64,000 bases of DNA from Oscillibacter faecalis_A (GCF_029218125.1 NZ_JARFXX010000006.1:62001-126000); one strand, 5' to 3'; shown: positions 16,834 through 25,219, numbered from the stretch's first letter. The notes: generated from the letters alone by a model not told the origin. A program made the numbers and translations.

Positions 16834-17578
16834 AGTGCTCTGGCGGCTGAAATTCCGTCATGGTGCCCCAATAGCGCTTTGGCATGTGGGTCATCCGCAG
16901 CTGGGGATTCTCCCGTTCCCGGATGGCAATGGTATCATAAAACCGCTTCCACAGCAGACGGTAATGCGCCTCGGTTTCATCGGGCGGCGCCATCTGAAAA
17001 TCCGCCAGCGGGCGAATTACCGCCCGGCCGGCAGCATAGAAAAGCGCCTCGTGATGGGTGCGGTCATAGATGAAAAATTTTTCATTTTGGTATCGGGCGC
17101 AGAAATGGCTCCGCAGCAGAGGTAGTACCCGGTTCTTCGGCTCGATTTCCCCGCCCAAAACGCCGCCCAGCTCGGAAAAGCGGACAAAGCCCTTCAGCAG
17201 ATGGGCCTCACCGTTGAGGTGCCGCACGGCGGAAAAGACCGGATGCAGCGTTTCGTCGGAAGAATTTCGCAAAAAACCGGGGCCCTCCCGCAGCAGCTTG
17301 ACCGTCAAGCGGTAGAGGCAAAGCTCCTTTTCCGCAAGGCAGGTGAGAAAGCCCCGCTGCAAAAGCTTGGCGGCGTAGGGAGAGATCGTCCGCACCTTCC
17401 GCAGTACCCGCAGGGCGTGGCCGGAATCCGTTGCGATATTTCGTGTCGGAAACAGCGTAAAGGAAAGCGCCTCATCGCAGGCAATGGCGGTGGGGCTTTC
17501 TTTTTTTGCGTAGCTTTCAAAAATGCAGCAGAGAAAGCCGTGAAAGCTGCCATCGTAAAGATAGATCATCTCATTCAC
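16721..17578 (-). CDS. DUF4130 / TIGR03915-type putative DNA metabolism protein
   Basis: Member of a family regularly paired with the radical SAM protein encoded just upstream and predicted to act in DNA repair; no biochemistry is established that I can cite. The 285-residue protein starts MIYLYDGSFHGFLCCIFE, contains RFSELGGVLGGEIEPKN and HFCARYQNEKFFIYDRTH, and the family core ends at MPKRYWGTMTEF. A 42-residue Pro/Ala-rich tail after that point is encoded antisense to the end of sigF and looks like a read-through extension. It lies 15 bases after the radical SAM gene, in the LexA-controlled operon. Confidence 0.85.
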   Translation of the reverse strand: MNEMIYLYDGSFHGFLCCIFESYAKKESPTAIACDEALSFTLFPTRNIATDSGHALRVLRKVRTISPYAAKLLQRGFLTCLAEKELCLYRLTVKLLREGPGFLRNSSDETLHPVFSAVRHLNGEAHLLKGFVRFSELGGVLGGEIEPKNRVLPLLRSHFCARYQNEKFFIYDRTHHEALFYAAGRAVIRPLADFQMAPPDETEAHYRLLWKRFYDTIAIRERENPQLRMTHMPKRYWGTMTEFQPPEHFRAQSSFADVPAPGVPDGTPAPATPPAPGLSAPVSAP

Positions 17579-17593
17579 AGCGGCGCGACCTCC

Positions 17594-18865
17594 CTATGAA
17601 ACGGCGTTGTCAAATAAAGAGAGCTGTTCCGGTGCCGCCTCCGGGAGCCGGGATTGCTCCAGAGAAATGAGACTTCGCAGCAGGCTGTCCTGCGTGAACC
17701 GAAGCCCATCGGGCAGGCGGCCGGAGGCGGTCAGGAAATACTGCGCCCGCTTCATGACCACGCCCAGCTTCGGGAGCTGCTCGATTCGCAGCGGGCCCAC
17801 CCGACGGGCGGCAAGGATACGGCGGGCGGAGACCACACCCACGCCGGGAATCCGCAGCAGCGCCTCGTAGTCCGCATGGTTTACCTCTACCGGGAAAAAC
17901 TCCGGGTGCCGCAGCGCCCAGCAGCATTTGGGGTCCAGCCGGTCATCAAAGGAGGGCGTTTGCTCGTCCAAAAGCTCCTCTGCCCGAAAGCCGTAAAACC
18001 GCAGCAGCCAATCCGCCTGATAGAGCCGGTGCTCCCGCAGAATGGGCGGTTTTGTCTCCCGGGAGGGCAGCAGCGCGCTTTCCACCACAGGTACATACGC
18101 CGAAAAGAAGACCCGCTTGAGGCGGTAGCGGTCATAGAGTCCTTGAGTCAGCCGCAGGATGTGCAGGTCGCTGTCCGGCGTGGCCCCCACGATCATCTGG
18201 GTGCTTTGGCCCGCCGGCGCGAACCTCGGCGTGTGGCGGTATTTGACCAGCTCCTCCCGGTTTTGGGCTGCCCGCACCTGAATCTGCCGCATGGGGGCCA
18301 GAATGGCAGTTTTCGTTTTTTCGGGGGCCAGCGTCCGCAATCCTGCCTCGGAGGGCAGCTCGATGTTGCAGCTCAGCCGGTCCGCCAGCAGTCCCAGCTG
18401 TTCCACCAGCTCCGGCGCAGCGCCGGGAATGGCCTTGGCATGGATATAGCCGTTGAAGCGGTACGTTTCCCGCAGAATCCGAATGGCGCGAATCATTTGC
18501 TCCATGGTGTAGTCCGGGTTCCTCAGAACGCCGGAGGAGAGGAACAGCCCCTCAATATAATTCCGTCGAAAAAAGTTGATGGTCAGGTCCGCCAGCTCCT
18601 CCGGGGTGAAGGAGGCCCGCCGGGTCTCGTTGCTCCGGCGATTGACGCAATAGGCGCAGTCATAGACACAGCGGTTGCTCATCAGCACCTTCAGCAGCGT
18701 CACGCAGCGCCCGTCGGCGGAAAAGGTATGGCAGCAGCCAGTGGGACAGGACGAGGTGTTGCCGATATAGCCCGCCCGGAAGCCCCGGCGGCTGCCGCTG
18801 GAGGTGCAGGCTGCATCATACTTGGCGGCGTCCGTTAAAATCTCCAGCTTTTCTAAAACATCCAT
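17594..18865 (-). CDS. Putative DNA modification/repair radical SAM protein (TIGR03916-type)
   Basis: Radical SAM enzyme. The cluster motif is C66-x3-C70-x2-C73 (RCVYDCAYCVN), preceded by a cysteine-rich stretch SSCPTGCCH. Downstream are SSGVLRNPDYTMEQM and HAKAIPGA, and near the C-terminus a helix-hairpin-helix-like IPGVGVVSARRILAARRVG that suggests DNA contact. 423 residues. The ATG is three bases after the stop of the 40-residue peptide, implying coupling. The pairing with the DUF4130 gene and the LexA-box promoter supports a role in SOS-era DNA repair; the reaction is unknown. Confidence 0.88.
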   Translation of the reverse strand: MDVLEKLEILTDAAKYDAACTSSGSRRGFRAGYIGNTSSCPTGCCHTFSADGRCVTLLKVLMSNRCVYDCAYCVNRRSNETRRASFTPEELADLTINFFRRNYIEGLFLSSGVLRNPDYTMEQMIRAIRILRETYRFNGYIHAKAIPGAAPELVEQLGLLADRLSCNIELPSEAGLRTLAPEKTKTAILAPMRQIQVRAAQNREELVKYRHTPRFAPAGQSTQMIVGATPDSDLHILRLTQGLYDRYRLKRVFFSAYVPVVESALLPSRETKPPILREHRLYQADWLLRFYGFRAEELLDEQTPSFDDRLDPKCCWALRHPEFFPVEVNHADYEALLRIPGVGVVSARRILAARRVGPLRIEQLPKLGVVMKRAQYFLTASGRLPDGLRFTQDSLLRSLISLEQSRLPEAAPEQLSLFDNAVS

Positions 18866-18868
18866 GCC

Positions 18869-18991
18869 TTACCGGGCAGCGGCCTGGCGGGGACGACGGG
18901 CCGGACGCTCCAGATAGTCCACCACCCGGAATACCTGTGCGGTTACAGCAGCGGCACCGAAAAGCGTGAAAAAGAGAGTCCAGCCTGTCAT
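18869..18991 (-). CDS. SOS-controlled 40-residue membrane peptide
   Basis: Small gene. The 40 residues begin MTGWTLFFTLFGAAAVTAQV, one hydrophobic helix, and end in a very basic, proline-containing tail (ERPARRPRQAAAR). A GGAGG lies eight bases before the ATG (CGATTGGAGGAATTC), an excellent site. It is the first cistron after a promoter holding two LexA boxes, and its stop is three bases from the radical SAM start. Small single-helix membrane peptides under LexA control (YneA-like, SidA-like) are known to block division, so an SOS division inhibitor is one hypothesis; there is no sequence similarity I can assert. Confidence 0.75.
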   Translation of the reverse strand: MTGWTLFFTLFGAAAVTAQVFRVVDYLERPARRPRQAAAR

Positions 18992-19007
18992 GATGAATTC
19001 CTCCAAT

Positions 19008-19021
19008 CGAACAAATGTTCT
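19008..19021 (-). promoter_or_regulatory. LexA (SOS) box 2
   Basis: CGAACAAATGTTCT differs from the LexA consensus only at the last base. It lies just downstream of the predicted transcript start, 33 bases centre to centre from box 1, about three helical turns, so the two could be bound on the same DNA face. Confidence 0.78.
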
Positions 19022-19031
19022 TTATGCTGCT

Positions 19032-19060
19032 ATAATACATCGAACAAACGTTCGTGTCAA
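19032..19060 (-). promoter_or_regulatory. Sigma-A promoter of the SOS repair operon
   Basis: Minus-strand TTGACA (19060-19055), 17 bases, TATTAT (19037-19032): near-consensus. The whole spacer contains a perfect LexA box (19041-19054), and a second box lies between the expected transcript start and the ribosome site of the 40-residue peptide. Confidence 0.85.
19041..19054 (-). promoter_or_regulatory. LexA (SOS) box 1, perfect palindrome
   Basis: CGAACAAACGTTCG matches the Gram-positive consensus CGAACRNRYGTTYG at every position and fills most of the -35/-10 spacer, so bound LexA should block RNA polymerase. lexA itself is 39 kb away in this window. Confidence 0.88.
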
Positions 19061-19080
19061 GAGAAAACGCGGAAAAAATT

Positions 19081-19124
19081 AAAAAAAGAGCTGCCGCTCC
19101 TGCTTGAGCGGCAGCTCTTTTTTG
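19081..19124. terminator. Bidirectional terminator between ltaE and the SOS operon
   Basis: GAGCTGCCGCTC pairs with GAGCGGCAGCTC over a six-base loop, flanked by seven A on the left and six T on the right. It ends leftward ltaE transcripts just before the SOS promoter. Confidence 0.88.
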
Positions 19125-19150
19125 ATGAAGTACTATAATGCGGAAAAACT

Positions 19151-20179
19151 TTACTTGCACTGTGCCAGAGCGGCTAAAAGCTCGTCTACGGCGTGCTCCG
19201 GCGTGGCCCAGCTCGTCACAAAGCGGTAAACGCAGCGTTCACCGTCCAGCGGGTGATCCATCTGGAACTCAAAGCCCATGGCAGCCAGCTTTTCCGCGGC
19301 CTTGATTGTCATGACCGGGAACTGCTGATTAGAAGGGGAGGGCACCGGGAACTCGTAGCCCTGGGCGAGAAAACCGTCCCGCAGGCGGAGCGCCATTTCG
19401 TTGGCGTGGCGGGCGATGTCGAAATAGAGATTATCCGTCAGCAGCGCCTTGAACTGGACGCCCAGCAGGCGGCCCTTGGCCAGCATACCGCCCCGCTGCT
19501 TGATGTGCCAGCGGAAGTGGTCACAGGGGACGGTCATGATGACCGCCTCGCCGAACAGCGCGCCGTTTTTCGTGCCGCCGATGGTGAATACGTCCGTCAG
19601 GGCGGCAAGGTCGGACAGCGTCAAATCGTTTTCCGGAGAGGTGAGGGCGGAGCCAAGCCGCGCACCGTCCAGAAACAGCAGCAGATCGTGAGCGTCGCAG
19701 CACTGCCGCAGGGCAGTCAGCTCGGCCTTGGTGTAGACCGTGCCGATCTCCGTGGTGTCGGAAATGTAGACCAGCTTCGGCGCGACCATGTGCTCCTCGC
19801 CGTCGGCATGGATGGCCAGCACGCTCTCCACCATTTCCGGCGTCACCTTTCCGTCCGGGGAGTAGGCGGTGCAGACCTTGTGGCCGGTGGCCTCGATGGC
19901 GCCGGTCTCATGGCAGTTGACATGGCCGGTGTGGGCGGCGATCACAGCCTCATAGGAGGCCAGCAGCGCGGTGATGACCGTCAGGTTGGTCTGGGTGCCG
20001 CCCACCAGAAAATGAACGGCGGCGTCGGGGGCAGCGCAGAGGGTGCGAATCAGTGCCCGGGCTTCGTCGCAGATGGGATCAACGCCGTAGCCGCAGGTCT
20101 GGGTGAGATTGGTGTCCACCAGCGCCTGCAGGACCCTGGGATGTGCGCCCTCGCTGTAATCGTTGCGGAAGCTGTACAT
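19151..20179 (-). CDS. ltaE: Low-specificity L-threonine aldolase
   Basis: PLP enzyme cleaving L-threonine or allo-threonine to glycine and acetaldehyde (beta-eliminating lyase fold). The 342 residues start SFRNDYSEGAHPRVLQAL, bind cofactor around VGGTQTN, show LFLDGARLGSAL with the PLP-contacting Asp, and have the Schiff-base Lys204 in FTIGGTKNGALFGEA. It stands alone, with the terminator at 19081-19124 after it and a divergent DUF4358 gene before it. Glycine supply to the folate and purine pathways is a plausible link, but the genes are not cotranscribed. Confidence 0.93.
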   Translation of the reverse strand: MYSFRNDYSEGAHPRVLQALVDTNLTQTCGYGVDPICDEARALIRTLCAAPDAAVHFLVGGTQTNLTVITALLASYEAVIAAHTGHVNCHETGAIEATGHKVCTAYSPDGKVTPEMVESVLAIHADGEEHMVAPKLVYISDTTEIGTVYTKAELTALRQCCDAHDLLLFLDGARLGSALTSPENDLTLSDLAALTDVFTIGGTKNGALFGEAVIMTVPCDHFRWHIKQRGGMLAKGRLLGVQFKALLTDNLYFDIARHANEMALRLRDGFLAQGYEFPVPSPSNQQFPVMTIKAAEKLAAMGFEFQMDHPLDGERCVYRFVTSWATPEHAVDELLAALAQCK

Positions 20180-20223
20180 GAAAAAAACCTCTTTTCTGTA
20201 ATCGGATTGTTACCGCTTGTTTC

Positions 20224-20253
20224 TTGACTATTATAACGCAAATCGTGTATATT
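20224..20253 (+). promoter_or_regulatory. Candidate promoter of the DUF4358 lipoprotein gene
   Basis: TTGACT and TATATT with an 18-base spacer, about 65 bases before the start codon. Moderate match only. Confidence 0.5.
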
Positions 20254-20317
20254 AGCAAGCAGAGAACACAATAGAAAGAAAATGAACGCCCTTGAGGGAC
20301 GTTTATAAGGAGGTACT

Positions 20318-20800
20318 ATGAAGAAATTGTTTGCGCTGGCGGCTGTGGCCCTGACCCTGTGCGGCCTGCTGACCGCCTGCGGCAGCAAAACGGAGACTGC
20401 CAATGACGTGGATCTGACTGGATTTTACAACGCTCTGGCGGAAAAATACGGCTGGGGCGACGATATGATGGACCTGGACGGCGAAATGCTGGAGATGTAC
20501 TATCCCGGTTTGGGCGATATTGCGGCCAAGCAGCTTCTGGCCAAGGCTCCGGTGATGTCCTACGCCGTGAGTGAGTATGTGTTCCTGCAAGCCGACAGTG
20601 AGCAGGACGCCGCGCAGGCGGCGAAGATCCTCCAGACCCGGATCGACAGTCAGGCGGACGGGGATGCCTTCTATCCTGAGACCATTGACCAGTGGAAGGC
20701 TGCCAAGGTGCTGCAAAACGGCGCCTATGTGGCAATGATCGCCTCCGGCGAGCACCAGACGGAGATCGAGGACGCTTGGAACGCCCAGTTCGGCGCGTAA
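20318..20800 (+). CDS. DUF4358 family lipoprotein
   Basis: Secreted, membrane-anchored protein of unknown function found in gut Clostridia. A lysine-led signal peptide ends in the lipobox LLTACG with Cys21 as the lipidated residue. The remaining 140 residues show the DUF4358 pattern (FYNALAEKYGWGDDMMDLDGEML, YYPGLGDIAAKQ, EYVFLQADSEQDAAQAAKILQ, RIDSQADGD). ATG 20318 follows AAGGAGGT. It is a single gene with its own candidate promoter. It may be an extracytoplasmic binding or assembly protein, but nothing in the sequence decides this. Confidence 0.88.
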   Translation: MKKLFALAAVALTLCGLLTACGSKTETANDVDLTGFYNALAEKYGWGDDMMDLDGEMLEMYYPGLGDIAAKQLLAKAPVMSYAVSEYVFLQADSEQDAAQAAKILQTRIDSQADGDAFYPETIDQWKAAKVLQNGAYVAMIASGEHQTEIEDAWNAQFGA

Positions 20801-20816
20801 CAGCCTGACGCGGAAC

Positions 20817-20846
20817 GACCAGCCGTGACACCACGGCTGGTTTGCC
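20817..20846 (+). terminator. Weak terminator hairpin after the DUF4358 gene
   Basis: CCAGCCGTG/CACGGCTGG stem with a four-base loop, followed by only three T. Some read-through into the MBOAT pair is possible. Confidence 0.5.
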
Positions 20847-20924
20847 ATGTAAAAACGAAAAACTGTTATATTTCAACGCTATTCAAGCAGAATCACTTTA
20901 TAGGGAAAAGGAGGTGAACAGCCC

Positions 20925-22319
20925 GTGCGCTTCAGCAGCTTACCCTTTTTATTCGGCTTTTTGCCCATCACGCTGGCGATCTACTTTGCCGTTCCCCTCC
21001 GGTGGCGGAATCTGGCCCTGCTGCTGACCAGCCTGGTATTTTACGGCTGGGGGGAGCCGATCTATCTCGGCATCATGGTGCTGTCCATCCTCATCGACTA
21101 TACCCATGGCCTGCTGGTGGAGAGATACCGCAGCCGGGATAAGCTGGCCCGGTGGTTCGTGGCAGAGAGCGTGATTTTGAATCTGGGCCTGCTGGGCTTT
21201 TTCAAATACTGGGATTTCTTTGCGGAAAACCTCTCACGTCTGCCGGGAATCACGCTTCCGGCGCTGGGACTGCCGCTGCCCATCGGCATTTCCTTTTTCA
21301 CGTTCCAGACTATGAGCTACACCATTGACGTTTACCGCCGGGACGCCCCGGCCCAGCGGGATATTGTGGCCTTCGGGGCTTACGTCACCATGTTCCCTCA
21401 GCTGGTGGCGGGGCCTATCGTCCGCTATCGGGAGGTGGCGGCGGAGCTGAAGGAGCGGGTGAACGCCACGGCGGACTTTGCCGCCGGTGCGGGCCGCTTT
21501 ACGGTAGGCCTTGCGAAAAAGGTCCTGCTGGCCAACAGCATCGGTGCCCTGTGGGACGCGGAGCTGGCGGCGCAGTCCGCCGGGATGCTGACAGCTTTCG
21601 GCGGCTGGCTGGGTATCGCGGCCTATGGATTTCAAATTTACTTTGATTTTTCCGGCTACTCCGATATGGCTATCGGCATGGGCCGGATGCTGGGCTTCCA
21701 TTTCCCGGAAAACTTTGCTCGTCCCTATACCGCCGCCTCCGTAACGGAATTTTGGCGGCGGTGGCATATTTCCCTGACTACATGGTTCCGGGAATACCTC
21801 TATATTCCGCTGGGCGGCAGCCGGCGGGGAACGGCCCGGACGGTGCGGAATATTTTCATCGTCTGGCTGTGCACCGGCTTCTGGCACGGGGCAAGCTGGA
21901 ACTTTATTCTCTGGGGGCTGCACTTTTTCCTGTGGCTCATGCTGGAAAAATATCTGCTGAAGGATTTTCTCCAAAGGCTGCCCCGCTGGCTGCGCCATGC
22001 CTATACGCTGCTGGTGGTGTTTGCCGGGTGGGGAATCTTCGCCATGGAGGATCTGTCCGTCTGCGGCGGGTATTTCCGCGTGTGCTTCGGCGGCGGGGCG
22101 CTGTGGAGCGCCGTCGACGGTTACTATCTCAGAACATATGCCGTTTTGCTGGTGCTGCTGACGGTAGGCTCTGCCAATACGGTAAAGGCCGTGTGGGAGC
22201 GCCTGCCGGAGCGGGCGCGGGAGGCGCTGGCCCCTGTGCTGATGCTTGCGGGACTGGTGCTCTGCACGGCCTATCTGGTAGATGGCAGCTACAATCCGTT
22301 TTTATATTTCAGATTTTGA
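20925..22319 (+). CDS. MBOAT family O-acyltransferase (AlgI/DltB-like)
   Basis: Polytopic membrane enzyme that moves acyl groups onto an extracytoplasmic polymer. The 464 residues have many membrane helices and the MBOAT hallmarks: FPQLVAGPIVRY, DFSGYSDMAIGMGRMLGF, FWRRWHISLTTWFREYLYIPLGGSRRG and GTGFWHGASWNF-type CTGFWHGASWN with the catalytic His321. GTG 20925 is used because AAAAGGAGGTG lies before it. The gene sits 16 bases before a DHHW protein, the usual arrangement for alginate-type O-acetylation modules. The acceptor (exopolysaccharide or wall polymer) cannot be told from sequence. Confidence 0.93.
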   Translation: MRFSSLPFLFGFLPITLAIYFAVPLRWRNLALLLTSLVFYGWGEPIYLGIMVLSILIDYTHGLLVERYRSRDKLARWFVAESVILNLGLLGFFKYWDFFAENLSRLPGITLPALGLPLPIGISFFTFQTMSYTIDVYRRDAPAQRDIVAFGAYVTMFPQLVAGPIVRYREVAAELKERVNATADFAAGAGRFTVGLAKKVLLANSIGALWDAELAAQSAGMLTAFGGWLGIAAYGFQIYFDFSGYSDMAIGMGRMLGFHFPENFARPYTAASVTEFWRRWHISLTTWFREYLYIPLGGSRRGTARTVRNIFIVWLCTGFWHGASWNFILWGLHFFLWLMLEKYLLKDFLQRLPRWLRHAYTLLVVFAGWGIFAMEDLSVCGGYFRVCFGGGALWSAVDGYYLRTYAVLLVLLTVGSANTVKAVWERLPERAREALAPVLMLAGLVLCTAYLVDGSYNPFLYFRF

Positions 22320-22335
22320 AGGGGAGGGAAGCGGC

Positions 22336-23451
22336 ATGGCGCATAAGGGCCGGATCATGACCGTCCTGTTCTGCGGCTTTTTAGCGGGACTGCTGGTATG
22401 GCACATCGCCCTGCCGGACCGGGCACGGTCCGAAACGGAGAACCGGACGCTGGCGCAGCGTCCGTCCCTTTCCCGGGAAACGCTGCTCAATGGCAGCTTC
22501 ACTGCGGATATGGAAACGTATTTTGCCGACCAGTTCCCCCTGCGGGACGACTGGACGGGACTGAAGGCCCGGTGTGAGCTGCTGCTGGGGAAGCGAGAAT
22601 TTAACGGTGTCTATCTCTGCGGCGATACGCTCATCGCTAAGGTGGAGGAGCCGGAGGCGGCGCAGGTGGAGCAAAATCTGGCGGCGGTAAAAAAATTCGC
22701 CGAATTGACAGGCGGTCAGGTGCTGCTGGGACTGATTCCCACGGCGGCGGAGGTTTGGCGGGACAAGCTGCCGGCAGGCGCGCCCAGCCTTGACCAGCCG
22801 GTGCTGCTCCAAAGGGCGGCGGAGGAAACGGGACTTCCAACGGTGGATATGCTGGGGGCGCTGTCGGAGCACGCGGCGGAACCTATCTATTACCGCACGG
22901 ACCACCACTGGACCACCCGGGGGGCCTTTTATGGGGCCAATGCCCTGCTGGAAGCCTTGGGGAGAGACCCGTTGGAGGAGAGCAGCTTTCGCCCGGAGAC
23001 TGCCAGCACGGATTTCAACGGTACGCTGTACTCCACCTCCGGCATCCATTGGCTGATGCCGGATACCATAGAATATTGGGTGCCGGACTATTACCTGAAT
23101 GTCACCACATGGAAATCCGGCAGGGCGGAGCCGGGGGAGCTGTATGACCGCAGCTATTTAGAGCACAAGGATCAATACAGCTCGTTTTTGGGCGGAAACC
23201 AGCCCCTGTGTGTCATTGAAAACCCGGATATCCGGGATGGAAGCAAGATTTTGCTGATTCGGGATTCCTATTCCGACTCCTTGGCGCCGTTTCTGGCCCA
23301 GCGGTTCGCGCAGGTGCACCTCATCGACCTGCGGTACTACCACGCTTCTGTGGCGGAATATATGGCGCAGCACAGCATCAAAACTGCCGCAGTGCTTTAC
23401 AGCACGGCAAATTTCATCTCCGACGGGAATCTGTTTTATCTGGGCCGGTGA
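22336..23451 (+). CDS. DHHW family protein, AlgX/AlgJ-like acyltransfer partner
   Basis: Extracytoplasmic partner of the MBOAT protein. One N-terminal anchor helix (TVLFCGFLAGLLVWHIAL) is followed by a SETENRTLAQRP stretch typical of the family and an SGNH-like domain carrying YYRTDHHWTTRGAFYGANAL, where the Asp-His-His-Trp motif gives the family name, and LLIRDSYSDSLAPFLA with the likely Ser nucleophile. ATG 22336 (371 residues) follows GGGGAGGGAAG. It is 16 bases after the MBOAT gene and a terminator follows, making a two-gene polymer O-acylation operon. Confidence 0.9.
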   Translation: MAHKGRIMTVLFCGFLAGLLVWHIALPDRARSETENRTLAQRPSLSRETLLNGSFTADMETYFADQFPLRDDWTGLKARCELLLGKREFNGVYLCGDTLIAKVEEPEAAQVEQNLAAVKKFAELTGGQVLLGLIPTAAEVWRDKLPAGAPSLDQPVLLQRAAEETGLPTVDMLGALSEHAAEPIYYRTDHHWTTRGAFYGANALLEALGRDPLEESSFRPETASTDFNGTLYSTSGIHWLMPDTIEYWVPDYYLNVTTWKSGRAEPGELYDRSYLEHKDQYSSFLGGNQPLCVIENPDIRDGSKILLIRDSYSDSLAPFLAQRFAQVHLIDLRYYHASVAEYMAQHSIKTAAVLYSTANFISDGNLFYLGR

Positions 23452-23573
23452 GAGCTGCCGAATTGCGGGAAACGCGCCCCAGCCCTTGCGCCGCAGCGCT
23501 TTCAGCAGACGCGGGCCGCCCCGGAGCGGCAGTATTTCCGAAAATGTCCGCGCAAAACGAAAGCGATTTACAT

Positions 23574-23610
23574 AAAGCACCGACACTCCGCAGGGAGCGC
23601 CGGTGCTTTT
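23574..23610 (+). terminator. Terminator of the MBOAT-DHHW operon
   Basis: AAAGCACCG pairs with CGGTGCTTT, with an inner CTCC/GGAG stem, followed by TTTTC. The flanking 23452-23691 holds no gene. Confidence 0.7.
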
Positions 23611-23691
23611 CATCCTTTAATTTCACTTGTAGTATCAATGAAAATGGAATATGCGGAGCCGCACATCAATGGAATTTACATAACTTTGAAA

Positions 23692-24243
23692 CTAAAAATG
23701 TACCCACTTCCCGAGGACCTCCCGCCGCACATAGTCAAAGGCGGCGTCCTCCCCCTCGTCCCGGAGAACAAGGAGAATTTTTTCCAGCAGCGCCGAGGTG
23801 GCGGGGTGCATAAGCAGCCGCTTCTGCTTGCCGTACAGGAAAAAGTCATAGGGGTCTCCCTGCCGGAAGTCCTTGCCCCGGTAGACCTTGCTTGCGGCCA
23901 GCCGGTCGCAGAACATCTCCGCCACGTATTTTTTTGGCATTTCCACGCCGACGATTCCCTCGCCGTTCATGCCGTAATCCGTCCAGTATTCAAAGTGGTG
24001 GCGGTTGCGGCCCTTGTGGTGCAGCCACGAGGCACTGTAGCCGATGTCCCGGCGCTGAGCGTCATTGGGGCTGCGGTCGCCCTGAAAATATTTGACCCCG
24101 GCCCAGAACTCCACCGGGGAAAATTTGGACAGGTCATGGGTCAGGCCCTGCCAGTACAGCCCCAGCCGAAAGCAGTATTGCCGCACCAGACGCCGGTGAT
24201 GCTGAACGGTTTTCAAATGCTGCCAGAAATGCACACGCTTCAC
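23692..24243 (-). CDS. DUF5662 family protein
   Basis: Soluble protein of 183 residues, unknown function. It is strikingly rich in histidines placed as in a metal-binding helical domain: FWQHLKTVQHHRRLV, GLTHDLSKFSPVEF, SWLHHKGRNRHHFEYW, then MPKKYVAEMFCDRLAASKVY. HD and HH pairs of this kind recall HD-domain phosphohydrolases, which is a guess about fold only. A single gene on the minus strand, with no close ribosome site better than GAGGTG before the ATG. Such proteins are common single genes in Clostridia. Confidence 0.8.
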   Translation of the reverse strand: MKRVHFWQHLKTVQHHRRLVRQYCFRLGLYWQGLTHDLSKFSPVEFWAGVKYFQGDRSPNDAQRRDIGYSASWLHHKGRNRHHFEYWTDYGMNGEGIVGVEMPKKYVAEMFCDRLAASKVYRGKDFRQGDPYDFFLYGKQKRLLMHPATSALLEKILLVLRDEGEDAAFDYVRREVLGKWVHF

Positions 24244-24340
24244 CTCGGGAACAGAATGGAACTATGATAGCATATTCCGGCGGAAAAAACGAGTGCCTGC
24301 ATGAAATTTTTCCCGCGGTCCAAACTATCCGTGAGGTGGT

Positions 24341-24769
24341 ATGATGGATGGAGGCATTTTCGCCTGCCCGGATGGGTGGGAATTTCTGTTGCCGGAGGGC
24401 GTGGCGCATCTGCGGGACATGGGGGCGGTCTGCGTCCACCGCTGGCGCTTACTGGGACTGACTCCCACCGGCTGCCGCATTTTAGCGGGGGAGCGGGTGG
24501 AGGCCGAATTGCTGCTGGCACCGGGGGACTGTTCTCTTGCGGGCTTTTCGGCGGGGACGGTGGTGACCTACGGCCTCTCGCCCCGGGACAGCATTACCCT
24601 TTCCAGCCTGACGGAGCCGGTGCTGTGCGTCCAGCGGGCGCTGCCGCTGGCCTGCGGCGGCGTGCTGGAGCCGCAGGAATTTCCCATGCCCGGTGTGTCG
24701 GCGCTGCAAACGCTCCTGCCGTGGGTGGGCGTGCGGCTGTTGTGGACCGGCTCACCCTATCCTCTGTGA
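24341..24769 (+). CDS. Conserved-looking hypothetical protein
   Basis: I do not recognise a named family. The 142 residues are not membrane-spanning and have no signal peptide; features are an N-terminal CPDGWEFLLPEG, a central SAGTVVTYGLSPRDSITLSSL, and ALPLACGGVLEPQEFPMPG. The ATG at 24341 is preceded by GTGAGGTGGT, and the composition is protein-like, unlike the Gly/Arg-rich alternative frame over the same bases. It lies between two minus-strand genes. Genuine coding is likely but not certain. Confidence 0.6.
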   Translation: MMDGGIFACPDGWEFLLPEGVAHLRDMGAVCVHRWRLLGLTPTGCRILAGERVEAELLLAPGDCSLAGFSAGTVVTYGLSPRDSITLSSLTEPVLCVQRALPLACGGVLEPQEFPMPGVSALQTLLPWVGVRLLWTGSPYPL

Positions 24770-24781
24770 GAAACGGGGCGT

Positions 24782-25069
24782 TTACCGGGAGCTTTTGGCG
24801 GCGGCCTGTAAGATCCACACGAAAACCGCCATGACCGCAAGCTGCGTCAGTGTGAATAGGAGGGCGAGGCTGCGGGCCTCGTAATAGCAAAAGCTGTCCC
24901 AATTCAGGAGTACCTCCGCCAGTGCGATCAACGGGAGAGTGAGCCAGATGTATTTGCGGGCGATCAAGCGGAACAGGAGCGGGAGCAGGAAGGTCAGCGT
25001 GAAGGGGATCGGCTGGAGCAGGTATTGCCCGAACAGCTTTGCCAGCGCAGTCACAGTGGATAGGGTCAT
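24782..25069 (-). CDS. Small polytopic membrane protein
   Basis: Unknown. 95 residues with three predicted membrane helices (LLQPIPFTLTFLLPLLFRLI, YIWLTLPLIALAEVLL, LALLFTLTQLAVMAVFVWIL). ATG 25069 is chosen because AGAGGTG lies eight bases upstream; an in-frame GTG at 25078 overlaps that site. It converges on the hypothetical gene at 24341 with 12 bases between them, and is divergent from the alaS T-box leader. Confidence 0.68.
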   Translation of the reverse strand: MTLSTVTALAKLFGQYLLQPIPFTLTFLLPLLFRLIARKYIWLTLPLIALAEVLLNWDSFCYYEARSLALLFTLTQLAVMAVFVWILQAAAKSSR

Positions 25070-25219
25070 GGTTATCACACCTCTGTCAGTTCCGATTTTT
25101 GTTGATTCTATCCTGTATAATAAAGGATACCAGATTTCTCCGGATGCTTCAAGATGATTGAAAATCCGGGGATGGGCTGCCGCCCCTTCAAAATCCGGGA
25201 CAGGACATGGGGAAAAACC

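Noticed and set aside
24301..24834. 177-codon Gly/Arg-rich frame overlapping the hypothetical gene at 24341
   Set aside because: Composition is that of an out-of-frame read of GC-rich coding DNA; the 142-codon frame is more protein-like.
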